Under the pieces are notes generated by a model that did not search any database, was not told the origin of the DNA, and worked only from the letters and a program-made list of their open reading frames with translations. DNA of 21,693 bases from NCBI GenBank assembly GCA_002344075.1, contig DDTM01000016.1, positions 1-21,693 of the forward strand, in the 5' to 3' direction. Position numbers and translations under genes: made by a program. This DNA is from Bacteroidetes bacterium UBA2364. GTDB taxonomy: Bacteria > Bacteroidota > Rhodothermia > Rhodothermales > UBA2364. Positions 1 through 8,528 of this stretch are shown here, piece by piece. How positions within the stretch are numbered: the first letter of the stretch is position 1; every line of letters begins with the position of its first letter.

Positions 1-194
1 TTCTTTAATGGACACCCCTCAATATATCAATTGAGAAGGTAAACCAGATTGTTGAAAATCATTAGAACGGCACTGTGTCACACAAAATGCCCTGTTATTT
101 TCCCCAAGCCTCGATCATTCTGCCGTCCCTACGCCACAAACGATGTGATGAATGTGTCCACCTATCGAGGCCACCAATTAGCATAGGTGCATGA

Positions 195-1160
195 TTATTG
201 ACACCACGCACCTATGGCGCTTACAACCTCGCGTTGGGTGGTTCCTCCTACTGGACGGTTCAGCAATTGCCCTTTCACAACCAAAGTAGAGGAGCCGCCA
301 CCGTCCAAATTCATGGCTTGGGTAGCACCGACACTACGCATCAAATCTCCCAACTCGGTCAGAGAAACGCCACGGCTTACGGTTTGGCGTCCATCCACGA
401 GCATCAACACCACCGAGCCATCCGATTTTATTCCCACCGCACTTCGAGGATGGATATTGGGAATGGATGTGCGCCAGAACAATTCGTCCATTGCAGTATA
501 AATTGTTTTACCGTCCCAAACGACCATAGGGCCTGCCCCAATGGCTTGTCCGACACGCCAGCGTTGCGACTTTTTGGGTTTAGGCTTGGAGGAAGCATGT
601 CCAATGAAATTCGGAAGCGGACGTGACCATCGGTAAATCATGCTACTATCTGAAGTAGCCCAAGCCAATTCTGCATTTCCTTCGGCGGTAATTCCCATGG
701 CAGCACGGCTAACGTAGTACGGTATCTTGTTTTGTTCGATAAGCCCCGTTGCAGGCCACTGAATTTGTCCGTCCGTCATCAGCAAGCCTACATGATCAGC
801 GGGTTTTTTGTTCATCGTAAAATATCCTGCATTCAACAAGACACATGCCTCGGTTCTGGAGGCAAGTTGCGACGCGGTTTCACGGCGGTCTTCGGGGTCT
901 TGAGCGGCCAATACGCGCATGGGTAAGCGCCCTTGTTTTGGTTGGATGTGTACATACCAAGCTCGGAGCGGCACCTCCAAATCTACCCCATAAAAAACCC
1001 GAACATGTGTGGGTAGTTGATAATTGAGGCTATCTATGGGCTGCCATTGGAGCCTAAAAAGTGGTGTTCCCGCCATGTCTTTCAGCGCGGGAAGTTGGGG
1101 TGAACAACCCCAAAAGGTCCATAATAACAAGATGAGCAGACGAGATCCCATTGAGAACAT
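195..1160 (-). CDS. Phosphodiester glycosidase family (NAGPA-like) lipoprotein
   Basis: The product is a predicted lipoprotein with a NAGPA-type phosphodiester glycosidase domain (DUF2233). Proteins of this family cleave or bind sugar phosphodiesters; the substrate here is unknown. The N-terminus reads MFSMGSRLLILLLWTFWGC, a short hydrophobic signal ending in a lipobox-like Cys, so the protein should sit in the outer membrane or periplasm. The family core is visible as LLNAGYF, then RSAVGIKSDGSVVLMLVDGR, and the hallmark NLDGGGSST followed by a Gly- and Arg-containing tail close to the C-terminus. The frame is open up to 1229, but I chose the ATG at 1160 because it places the signal peptide at the N-terminus and lies just after a TAnnTTTG-like element; the ATG at 1151 is also possible. 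The gene is divergent from the AraC-type regulator. The fold is fairly certain and the activity is not. Confidence 0.85.
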   Translation of the reverse strand: MFSMGSRLLILLLWTFWGCSPQLPALKDMAGTPLFRLQWQPIDSLNYQLPTHVRVFYGVDLEVPLRAWYVHIQPKQGRLPMRVLAAQDPEDRRETASQLASRTEACVLLNAGYFTMNKKPADHVGLLMTDGQIQWPATGLIEQNKIPYYVSRAAMGITAEGNAELAWATSDSSMIYRWSRPLPNFIGHASSKPKPKKSQRWRVGQAIGAGPMVVWDGKTIYTAMDELFWRTSIPNIHPRSAVGIKSDGSVVLMLVDGRQTVSRGVSLTELGDLMRSVGATQAMNLDGGGSSTLVVKGQLLNRPVGGTTQREVVSAIGAWCQ

Positions 1161-1184
1161 GCGACTAAGGTTGAAGTTTATGGT

Positions 1185-1192
1185 CAAAAGTA
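1185..1192 (-). promoter_or_regulatory. Possible Bacteroidota -7 box (TACTTTTG) for the glycosidase-like lipoprotein
   Basis: Read on the minus strand, this is TACTTTTG, an exact match to the TAnnTTTG -7 consensus of Bacteroidota. It would place the transcription start about 15-20 bases before the ATG at 1160, which favours that start over codons further upstream. I see no good -33 TTG at the usual spacing, so this is only a candidate. Confidence 0.28.
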
Positions 1193-1244
1193 CGGAAAAA
1201 CGACCCGAGAAGCCGTATTTTAAATCCAAGACACCAAAGTGCCA

Positions 1245-1252
1245 TACCTTTG
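1245..1252 (+). promoter_or_regulatory. Possible Bacteroidota -7 box (TACCTTTG) for the AraC-type regulator
   Basis: TACCTTTG matches TAnnTTTG exactly and lies 16 bases before the ATG at 1269. If real, the leader is very short and the GTG at 1239 cannot be the start. No clear -33 element is seen, so confidence is low. Confidence 0.22.
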
Positions 1253-1268
1253 TACCAGAACGTTATAC

Positions 1269-2447
1269 ATGCCAACCATCGAGGTTCTTAACATCGCCCT
1301 TGTGATACAGGGTATTCTGATGTCCTTTTTCTTTTTGGGGATGAAAGGCGCAAGATGGAGTAATGCCTATTTATTTGCCGTTTTTGGGCTTCAGTCAGCC
1401 AACTTTGGTCTTTCATTGCTCAAATCTAACCACATTTTTGTTCATGCACCGTATCTGCTCGATCTGAATTTAGTGACGATTCCGGTTGTACGGATCCTTG
1501 TGTATTTTTATGCCCTGAGACTTGTAGGGAAGCCCGTTGGATATGGATGGCGCATGTGGGTACATTGGCTCATTCCTCTAACCTATTTTCTGTTGTTTAC
1601 AGGCTATGATCTCCTCGTTACCCCGCCGGAAAGCATGTTAGAAATGGCACAGCAGTATGGGCGCCCCGTCCAAAGGGTAAACCGATATCTCTTTTTTAAC
1701 ATAAGTTATTTATTTGTTTTTATTGGCTATACAACAGCTTCCATTTTTCAACTGCATGTATATCTAAAGGCCGCAAGGGATTATTTTTCCGATGCACGAC
1801 GTTTTCATGCAAAATGGGTGTATGATTTATTGTGGATCAAGCTGGTGGCTTTTTTGGTATTCTTAAGTCTAATTGCCGTCCTACAACGCCCGGTGTTGAT
1901 GCAAATAAATACCGCCATTTTTATGATCCCGGCCATTCTGTACGTGATGTGGCGTAATATCACCAAGCCCATTATGGTAATGCCACTTTCGTTGGCACCA
2001 CAAACCCTGTCCTCTGAAATACGGAATAATGGCTCCGATGGCTCTGCATTAGAAGTAGCTTCGGAGCCTATTACTTCGCAGTCTTCCGAAACCCGACAAC
2101 CTTCTCGCGAGGCTGAGTTTGTACGGATTCTTAAGGCACTTGAGACAGAAGAGGTTTTTCGAGATGTGGACCTGACCGTCTCGAAACTGGCCGACAAACT
2201 GGGTCTAAAGGCTTATGTGGTCTCTCAGGCGATCAACCGTGAGGCTGGCAAATCCTTTTTCGAGTTTATAAATCATTACCGTGTGGAGGCTGCAAAAGTA
2301 CAGCTCTTAGAGCCATCAATGCAGTACCTAAGCATCGAAGCCATTGCAGAAGCCTGCGGCTTTAGTTCGAGAACAGCCTTTTATGAAGCATTTAAACGCC
2401 ATACAGGTCTTACACCAGCACGTTTCCGAAGGGAGGGTGTCGCCTAA
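1269..2447 (+). CDS. Membrane-anchored AraC-family transcriptional regulator
   Basis: The N-terminal half is a membrane module with about six or seven hydrophobic helices (for example IEVLNIALVIQGILMSFFFL near the start). A polar Ser/Glu-rich linker follows. The C-terminal domain is an AraC/XylS-type double helix-turn-helix, roughly residues 280-390, with LTVSKLADKLGLKAYVVSQA as the first HTH and IEAIAEACGFSSRTAFYEAF as the second, ending GLTPARFRR. This architecture is common in Bacteroidota and suggests that an envelope or lipid-phase signal is passed to DNA, but the ligand cannot be read from the sequence. A GTG at 1239 would add ten residues; I prefer the ATG at 1269 because the hydrophobic module starts right there. 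The divergent lipoprotein gene is a plausible target, by inference only. Confidence 0.88.
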   Translation: MPTIEVLNIALVIQGILMSFFFLGMKGARWSNAYLFAVFGLQSANFGLSLLKSNHIFVHAPYLLDLNLVTIPVVRILVYFYALRLVGKPVGYGWRMWVHWLIPLTYFLLFTGYDLLVTPPESMLEMAQQYGRPVQRVNRYLFFNISYLFVFIGYTTASIFQLHVYLKAARDYFSDARRFHAKWVYDLLWIKLVAFLVFLSLIAVLQRPVLMQINTAIFMIPAILYVMWRNITKPIMVMPLSLAPQTLSSEIRNNGSDGSALEVASEPITSQSSETRQPSREAEFVRILKALETEEVFRDVDLTVSKLADKLGLKAYVVSQAINREAGKSFFEFINHYRVEAAKVQLLEPSMQYLSIEAIAEACGFSSRTAFYEAFKRHTGLTPARFRREGVA

Positions 2448-2576
2448 AGACCCAAAAAGTTCATCCGTGTTTTTCGTTACCTTCGATCTAAGTTCATTAT
2501 CTTCAATCTTTCAAGGTAAGCACGCAAAATGCGCATCACCTTCACAAAAGATCCAAACAACCCCGATTGAACAATC

Positions 2577-2861
2577 ATGGTAACACAAAAAGACGTACAA
2601 GAAATGGCCTCTTTGGCACGCTTACGCCTGACAGAACAGGAAGTGCAACACTATCAGCACGACCTGAACCGAATTCTGGCATATATGGACCAATTAAACG
2701 AGGTGGATACGACGGGCATTGAGCCGATGACTCACCTCCAAGACTGGGGGAATGTATTGCGCGAAGATGTTTACCTAAACCGCATTACCCACGAAGACGC
2801 CTTGAAAAATGCGCCTGACGCCGATGCCGACTATTTCCGCGTACCCAAAGTGATCGAATAA
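2577..2861 (+). CDS. gatC: Asp-tRNA(Asn)/Glu-tRNA(Gln) amidotransferase subunit C
   Basis: This 94-residue protein has the length and layout of GatC, the small subunit that stabilises the GatA-GatB complex converting Glu-tRNA(Gln) or Asp-tRNA(Asn) to the amidated forms. Recognisable blocks are the N-terminal VQEMASLARLRLTEQEV, the helix with NRILAYMDQLNEVDTTGIEP, MTHLQDWGNVLREDV, and the C-terminal DYFRVPKVIE. gatA and gatB are not in the window, which is usual because these genes are often dispersed in Bacteroidota. The following membrane-protein gene starts 28 bases after the stop, so the two are probably co-transcribed. Confidence 0.95.
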   Translation: MVTQKDVQEMASLARLRLTEQEVQHYQHDLNRILAYMDQLNEVDTTGIEPMTHLQDWGNVLREDVYLNRITHEDALKNAPDADADYFRVPKVIE

Positions 2862-2889
2862 TTCACCTTTTCAATTCAGTGATTCCATT

Positions 2890-5469
2890 ATGGCCAAGTC
2901 CAATCGCCCCACCGCCCGACCTGTATCCGAGCCTGTACTGGCAACCTCCCGCACCAACCGAACCTCTCAGACGTCGCATCAGAACTCGTTTTGGGAGGGC
3001 CTCTCTGAACCTACCCAACACCTTATCTGTGCTGTACTGATGTTATTGGTAGCGGTTGTGTTTTTCTCTGCTACCACCTTTGGCGACAAGTCATTGGTCG
3101 GGTCAGATGTGGTTCACGCCCGTGCCATGGCCAAATCTGCTATTGACTTTGAGGCACAAACCGGAGAACAAACACTTTGGATTCCAAATGGTTTTGGTGG
3201 AATGCCTGCGTATTCGGTCTATTATCCCGTGAGTATTCCACAAATGGACACCATTGTCCGGAACCTCAATCAATTCTTGGCCTTTCCGTTTGTACCATTT
3301 TTGATCATGTTGTTTGGGATGTACTGGTTGGGGTTTTACCTGACGAAAGATAAATTACTGGGGCTTTTTGGTGCTTTTGCCTATAGCCTTACCACCTATC
3401 TACCCTTGATTTTATTGGCCGGCCACAATACCAAGTTTTCGACCTTAGCTTGGACGCCATGGCTAATCTTGGCTTTTCTGAATGTGCTACGACAACCAAA
3501 ATTGCTCGCTGGCCTATTGTTTGCAGCCGCACTTGCGGTAAATTTGCGTTCCAACCACATTCAGATTACCTATTATGTGGCTTTTATATTAGGCATATGG
3601 TGGCTTTTTGAAGCTGTGGCTGCCGGACGAAAAGGCGAAACCAAGTCTTTTGGAGTTGCCACCGGCTTATTGGTTATGGGCGTGCTATTGGCTGTTCTGA
3701 TGGTAGCACAGCCCTATTGGCCCTTGGCCGAGTACAAGGCATTTACCACACGCGGGGCTTCGGAAGGAGGAGGATCGGGGGCTTTAGACTGGACTTACGC
3801 CATGAACTGGAGTCAGGGGTGGGGCGAACTCTGGACATTGCTCTTTTCTCGGGCGTATGGGGGCGGGTCGCAGGAGGCGTATTGGGGGGCAAAAATCTTT
3901 ACTGGCGGCCCTCATTACATAGGAGGGGTTGTGATATTGCTCGCAGTTTTTGCACTACTTTGGTCACGTAAACAAGTGGTTTGGGCATTAGGGACTGGAA
4001 CATTGCTCACCATCTTGTTTGCGTTGGGGCAAAATGCAGCATTCATCAACGAACCCATGTTCCATTATTTCCCGCTTTTTAACGCTTTTCGTGTCCCCGA
4101 AACGTGGCTGATTATCTCGGTAATGGGCCTGGTCTTATTGGCAGTCTTGGGGCTGAAACAAGCCCTTCAGCCAGATCCGACAGGCAAAATCAATCCGAAA
4201 CCGTTGTATTACACCATAGGTGGTATGACCGCCTTGATGGTAATACTCATCTTGTTCAAATCGGCCCTATTTACATTTGAAAAACCCAACGAGACCGAAG
4301 AAATCGCAAAAATGATGGTACAACAATACCGTCAACAAGGACAGGAAATAGACTTGGCAACAGCGCGTACCGAAGCCCCACAATATATCGCACAATTCCG
4401 CACAGACCGCCTCGAAGGCTATCAATCGGACGCCCTGCGCACGTTATTCTTTATCGTAATAGCAGGCTTCTTGCTCATTTTGGCAAAATTAGACAAGATT
4501 CCTGCATGGACGGCTAAATTGGCACTTTCTATCTTGGTCTTGGCCGATCTTTGGGGCGTGGCCAGCCGATATTATACCACCGATTTACTCAAACCAAAGA
4601 CCAATGTAGAAGAACAAGCTGCCGCACAAATCATTCCCGGCATAGATGATTGGATTATAGAGCAGGTAAAAGCAGCGGGAGGTCCAGGGCATTTTCGGAC
4701 TTTTCCAATGGCTTTGGATCCGTTTCAGGACGGTCGCACGCCTTTTTTCTACGAAACCGTATCGGGATATAGCGCTGCAAAACTCCGAGTCTATCAGGAT
4801 TATCAGGATCATGTATTGCAAGACAAAGAAGGCCGTATTAATATGACAGGATTAGACCTAATGGCCGTTCGTTATATCATTGCACGTGGGATCTTACCCG
4901 GAACCAAGCCCGTTCAGGTGGCGCAGGATTCTTCAATGCTGATTTTGGAGCGCGAGAACCCGATGCCGCGTGCTTGGCTGGTGTCAGAAACCAAAACGGT
5001 CAACACACCGCAAGAAAAATGGCTCCTTTTACAAGATCCAACGTTTAACCCGCGAAAAACAGCACTTGTTGCCAGAGATCCCGGCTTAAAACCCGCACCG
5101 TTCGATTCTCTCGGCAAGCAAACGTCGGTAAAGCTAAAATCGTTTACCGCAAATCGCATCGAGTGGCGCATCCAAACCGAAACACCGCGACTGATGGTGG
5201 CCTCGGAGGTATATTATCCCGCTGGTTGGACGGCAACGGTGGATGGGAAACCCTCGGAAATCATCCAAACGAACCATATTCTGCGTGGTGTAGTAGTGCC
5301 TGCCGGAACACATACGGTGGTGATGGCCTTTACACCAGAACGGCATTTCATCAGCAAAACGATTGCTGGCGTGGCTACGATATTATGCTATGGTGGGATT
5401 TTGCTCCTTCTTGGTTTGGCTTTTATGAAGCGCCGCAAAGAGGCAGAAGGGGGGGTAACGACTGCGTAA
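2890..5469 (+). CDS. YfhO-family polytopic membrane protein (GT-C-like)
   Basis: This is an 859-residue integral membrane protein of the YfhO family, whose members resemble GT-C glycosyltransferases that use lipid-linked sugars at the outer face of the inner membrane. After a polar N-terminus of about 40 residues come roughly a dozen hydrophobic helices, a soluble segment in the second half, and a last helix near residues 830-850 followed by a basic tail (MKRRKEAEGG). A beta-rich periplasmic part with YYPAGWTATVDGKPSEI and VVPAGTHTVVMAFTPE is typical of YfhO proteins. Donor and acceptor are unknown. The gene directly follows gatC and ends about 95 bases before an intrinsic terminator. The family assignment is firm; the enzymatic role is inferred from the family. 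Confidence 0.88.
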   Translation: MAKSNRPTARPVSEPVLATSRTNRTSQTSHQNSFWEGLSEPTQHLICAVLMLLVAVVFFSATTFGDKSLVGSDVVHARAMAKSAIDFEAQTGEQTLWIPNGFGGMPAYSVYYPVSIPQMDTIVRNLNQFLAFPFVPFLIMLFGMYWLGFYLTKDKLLGLFGAFAYSLTTYLPLILLAGHNTKFSTLAWTPWLILAFLNVLRQPKLLAGLLFAAALAVNLRSNHIQITYYVAFILGIWWLFEAVAAGRKGETKSFGVATGLLVMGVLLAVLMVAQPYWPLAEYKAFTTRGASEGGGSGALDWTYAMNWSQGWGELWTLLFSRAYGGGSQEAYWGAKIFTGGPHYIGGVVILLAVFALLWSRKQVVWALGTGTLLTILFALGQNAAFINEPMFHYFPLFNAFRVPETWLIISVMGLVLLAVLGLKQALQPDPTGKINPKPLYYTIGGMTALMVILILFKSALFTFEKPNETEEIAKMMVQQYRQQGQEIDLATARTEAPQYIAQFRTDRLEGYQSDALRTLFFIVIAGFLLILAKLDKIPAWTAKLALSILVLADLWGVASRYYTTDLLKPKTNVEEQAAAQIIPGIDDWIIEQVKAAGGPGHFRTFPMALDPFQDGRTPFFYETVSGYSAAKLRVYQDYQDHVLQDKEGRINMTGLDLMAVRYIIARGILPGTKPVQVAQDSSMLILERENPMPRAWLVSETKTVNTPQEKWLLLQDPTFNPRKTALVARDPGLKPAPFDSLGKQTSVKLKSFTANRIEWRIQTETPRLMVASEVYYPAGWTATVDGKPSEIIQTNHILRGVVVPAGTHTVVMAFTPERHFISKTIAGVATILCYGGILLLLGLAFMKRRKEAEGGVTTA

Positions 5470-5563
5470 CCTTCCTATTAGGAGAGGTTGTGCATGTTTA
5501 AGAAAAACGGGTGGACAGAAGAGGGCAATGGTCCCTGTATGCCGCATTTGAGCCCCATTATTG

Positions 5564-5590
5564 TGTCCCACAAGGGACAACATTTTTTTT
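5564..5590 (+). terminator. Intrinsic terminator after the gatC / YfhO-type operon
   Basis: A TGTCCC / GGGACA stem with an ACAA loop is followed, three bases later, by eight T residues. It lies downstream of the YfhO-type stop codon and before the gcvH promoter region. Confidence 0.75.
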
Positions 5591-5596
5591 CCTTCT

Positions 5597-5628
5597 TTGT
5601 CGGTAGGCATAATTATACTGTATATTCG
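5597..5628 (+). promoter_or_regulatory. Candidate gcvH promoter (TTG, 21 bases, TATATTCG)
   Basis: TTG at 5597-5599 and TATATTCG at 5621-5628 resemble the -33 TTG and -7 TAnnTTTG elements of Bacteroidota, with 21 bases between them and one mismatch in the -7 box. The predicted start of transcription is about 40 bases before the gcvH ATG. The site begins seven bases after the upstream terminator's T-run, consistent with gcvH having its own promoter. Confidence 0.35.
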
Positions 5629-5673
5629 AGGCAATTAAGGATACTTCATCATTAAAAAAACAAAAATACCTAT

Positions 5674-6066
5674 ATGGCCTTGCGATTTCCTGCAAACCTG
5701 CGCTACACCAAAGACCACGAATGGGTGCGTTCAGAATCAGACGGACAGTTCACCATCGGCATTACCGATTTTGCACAACGTGAACTAAGTGATATTGTTT
5801 TTGTTGAACTTCCTTCCGTTGATGACACCTTTGCGGAGGGTGACGAGTTCGGAACAGTAGAGGCCGTCAAAACGGTTTCCTCGTTGTATATGCCCCTTGC
5901 TGGAACCGTAGTAGCCATCAATACAGACCTAAATGATGACCCTTCGGTTGTAAACAATGATCCATATGAGGCCGGTTGGATGATCCGCATTTCGGCGGAA
6001 AATGAGGCGGAATGGGAAAATTTATTAAAAGTGGATGCCTATCAGTCGGCTATTGATACCGATTGA
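5674..6066 (+). CDS. gcvH: Glycine cleavage system H protein
   Basis: This is the lipoyl carrier of the glycine cleavage system, shuttling the aminomethyl group between the P and T proteins. The 130-residue length is typical. The start YTKDHEWVR and the middle ITDFAQRELSDIVFVELPSV match the family closely. The lipoylated lysine is K66 in TVEAVKTVSSLYMPLAGTV, and NDDPSVVNNDPYEAGWMIRI is the conserved C-terminal block. No gcvP or gcvT is nearby, so gcvH appears to stand alone, with its own candidate promoter and a strong terminator directly after it. There is no Shine-Dalgarno sequence; the ATG follows an A-rich stretch. Confidence 0.97.
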   Translation: MALRFPANLRYTKDHEWVRSESDGQFTIGITDFAQRELSDIVFVELPSVDDTFAEGDEFGTVEAVKTVSSLYMPLAGTVVAINTDLNDDPSVVNNDPYEAGWMIRISAENEAEWENLLKVDAYQSAIDTD

Positions 6067-6124
6067 TCGCAGGAGAGGGCTACGCACCCAATCAGTGCCC
6101 ACACTTACTTGTGTAATAACGACT

Positions 6125-6176
6125 AAAGACACCCTGTTTGCAAAAATACTTGCAGACAATAAGAGGTGTCTTTTTT
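6125..6176 (+). terminator. Strong intrinsic terminator of gcvH
   Basis: The outer stem AAAGACACC (6125-6133) pairs with GGTGTCTTT (6165-6173). An inner stem TGTTTGC (6135-6141) pairs with GCAGACA (6152-6158) with one G-T pair. A run of six T follows at 6171-6176. It is about 60 bases after the gcvH stop. I see nothing else in 6067-6357 except the metG leader. Confidence 0.85.
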
Positions 6177-6357
6177 GTCTTACGAAGGCGTTATGGAGTT
6201 GGATAAGTGTTTTTTTGCGACTTGCCACGGCCCTGAAGACGGCATTCTTTTGTTTTTCCCCCATCCTTCGTTTGTATAAACCGATAAAACGTTGCATATT
6301 ACCATTCATTGTATAGACCATAACAAAACGGAATAACCGGGCTTCCCTATTGTTGCT

Positions 6358-8457
6358 ATGAACCATAAAAGAATCTTAGTGACCGCTGCATTGCCTTATG
6401 CAAACGGCCCACTTCACCTTGGACATATTGCCGGAGCGTACCTGCCTTCCGATCTTTATGTGCGGTATCAGCGGTTAAAAGGCCGTGATGTGGTGTTTAT
6501 TTGTGGCTCCGACGGCCACGGGGTACCCATCATGCTCAAGGCACGCGCAGAAGGCGTTAGCCCGCACAGCATTGTGGACCGCTACCACGAGGTCATGCAC
6601 CGTGCGTTTCAAGGGCTGGGGATATCATTCGACTATTACGGTAAAACCACTTCCCATACACACTACGAAACAAGTCAGGATTTTTTTAGGGTCTTGGCAC
6701 GGAAAGGAAAGTTTATCCGGAAAACCAATGAACAGCTATTTGATCCAGAAGCAGGTATTTTTCTCGCCGACCGCTTTGTGCGTGGGACCTGCCCTATTTG
6801 TGGAAACCTGGATGCTTATGGAGACCAATGCGAAAAATGCGGCACTGCATTAAGCCCCGATGAGTTGATCAATCCGCGTAGTGCCATTACCGATGCCGCC
6901 CCTGTCAAAAAAGAAACCACCCACTGGTATTTACCCATGGGCAAGCTCCAGCCTAAGCTGGAGGCTTGGATAGGTGAAAAAAGCCACTGGAAAAAAAATG
7001 TGCTCGGACAAGTGGGGAGTTGGCTCCAAACCGGGCTTGCCGACCGTGCGATGACCCGCGACCTTTCTTGGGGTATTCCCGTGCCCACTGATGCCACCGA
7101 GGGCATAGATGTGGACGGCAAAGTGCTTTACGTCTGGTTTGATGCACCCATTGGCTATATCTCTGCAACCAAAGAGTGGGCCGAAGAGCAAGGAGACCCC
7201 GATCTTTGGCGCACCTATTGGATGGATGCCGAGACGAAATTGGTGCATTTTATTGGAAAGGACAACATTGTATTTCACTGCCTTATCTTTCCGGCTATGC
7301 TGGCCGAGCATGGCGAATTTGTCTTGCCGGATAACGTACCCGCCAATGAATTTCTAAACTTAGAAGGCCAAAAACTTTCCACTAGCCGGGGTTGGGCCGT
7401 TTGGTTGCACGAATATTTAGAAGCCTTTCCGCCAGATTTGCTGCGATATGCCCTTGCCGGAATTTTCCCAGAAACCAAGGACAGTGATTTTTCTTGGAAA
7501 GACTTTCAAACCCGCGTCAATTCGGAATTGGCGGATGTCTTGGGGAATTTCGTAAACCGTGCCCTTACCTTTACTAAAAACTTCTATGGTGGTCATGTAC
7601 CGCCACTCATAAATCCTTCGGAAGCAGATCTTGGGGTTCTGGAAGAGTTGGCCACATTACCCGCCAAAATTGGCACTTGTTATGAGGAGTTTCGTTTTCG
7701 GGATGCTGTTTTCGAAACAATCAACCTTGCACGTTTAGGCAATAAATATTTTGCCGATACAACCCCGTGGCATCTGCGGAAAACCGATGAACAAGCTGCG
7801 GGTAATGTCATCCATGTGGCCTTACAAATATGTGCCACGCTCTCGGTGCTCATGGAACCTGTTTTACCGGATGCCGCCGCAAAACTGAGGGAAATGCTCA
7901 ACCTAAAAGGCATTCGTAGTAGTTTACCCAAAGGACTAACGGGAACAAAAGGATGGGATGATGCCGCCCGCCCCCTCCTTGAAGTTGGAACGCCCGTACA
8001 GCCACCGGCTATCCTGTTTAACAAGATCGAAGCCGCTGCCATTCAGACCCAACTTGATATTCTTCACCAAAGAGCAGCTGCACAGCATCCCGTGGCGCCT
8101 GAAATGCCCCCTGAAGCCCCCTTTGCGCCACTGAAGGAAACCATCACTTATGATGATTTTGCAAAATTAGACTTGCGTATGGGCACCATTACTTCGGCTG
8201 AACGGGTTCCTAAAGCGGACAAACTCCTTTGCCTTCAGATAGACCTTGGTTTCGAGAAACGCCAAATTCTTTCCGGTATTGCCCAGCAATATGCACCGGA
8301 AGAAGTGGTTGGTAAACGGGTGGTGGTGGTGGCCAACCTTGCACCTCGTAAAATGCGTGGCTTCGAAAGCCAAGGAATGGTACTGATGGCCGAAGACCGA
8401 GAAAGTACCTTAACGATGATCGGCTCCGAAGGAGAAAATGGCGCACCCGTATTGTAA
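6358..8457 (+). CDS. metG: Methionine-tRNA ligase with C-terminal tRNA-binding domain
   Basis: Cytosolic methionyl-tRNA synthetase charges tRNA(Met). The class I HIGH motif is in LPYANGPLHLGHIAG (about residues 12-26). A zinc knuckle, CPICG...CEKCG, lies at about residues 145-162 in the connective peptide. The KMSKS loop is KLSTSRGW at about residues 338-345, a variant in which the second Lys is replaced. The DFSWKDFQTRVNSELADVLGNFVNR region leads into the anticodon-binding helical domain. From about residue 596, ITYDDFAKLDLRMGTITSAE starts the Trbp111/EMAP-type tRNA-binding domain, so the 699-residue form is the long, dimer-forming type. The ATG at 6358 starts right before the first strand of the Rossmann fold. 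The epimerase gene begins 71 bases downstream with no terminator between, so read-through is likely. Confidence 0.97.
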   Translation: MNHKRILVTAALPYANGPLHLGHIAGAYLPSDLYVRYQRLKGRDVVFICGSDGHGVPIMLKARAEGVSPHSIVDRYHEVMHRAFQGLGISFDYYGKTTSHTHYETSQDFFRVLARKGKFIRKTNEQLFDPEAGIFLADRFVRGTCPICGNLDAYGDQCEKCGTALSPDELINPRSAITDAAPVKKETTHWYLPMGKLQPKLEAWIGEKSHWKKNVLGQVGSWLQTGLADRAMTRDLSWGIPVPTDATEGIDVDGKVLYVWFDAPIGYISATKEWAEEQGDPDLWRTYWMDAETKLVHFIGKDNIVFHCLIFPAMLAEHGEFVLPDNVPANEFLNLEGQKLSTSRGWAVWLHEYLEAFPPDLLRYALAGIFPETKDSDFSWKDFQTRVNSELADVLGNFVNRALTFTKNFYGGHVPPLINPSEADLGVLEELATLPAKIGTCYEEFRFRDAVFETINLARLGNKYFADTTPWHLRKTDEQAAGNVIHVALQICATLSVLMEPVLPDAAAKLREMLNLKGIRSSLPKGLTGTKGWDDAARPLLEVGTPVQPPAILFNKIEAAAIQTQLDILHQRAAAQHPVAPEMPPEAPFAPLKETITYDDFAKLDLRMGTITSAERVPKADKLLCLQIDLGFEKRQILSGIAQQYAPEEVVGKRVVVVANLAPRKMRGFESQGMVLMAEDRESTLTMIGSEGENGAPVL

Positions 8458-8528
8458 ATGGATATAGAAGGCCCTAAGTACCACATTATAACCGTTTTAT
8501 TTGTCTCCCACTGCGCGTTATCACCTCC

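Noticed and set aside
18..35. CTCAAT / ATTGAG inverted repeat near the left edge
   Set aside because: Only six bases per arm, no T-run on either side and no gene end to assign. The first 194 bases hold nothing else I can support.
198..626. Long plus-strand frame opposite the glycosidase-like lipoprotein
   Set aside because: It is the antisense shadow of a gene with clear family motifs and shows no protein-like features itself.
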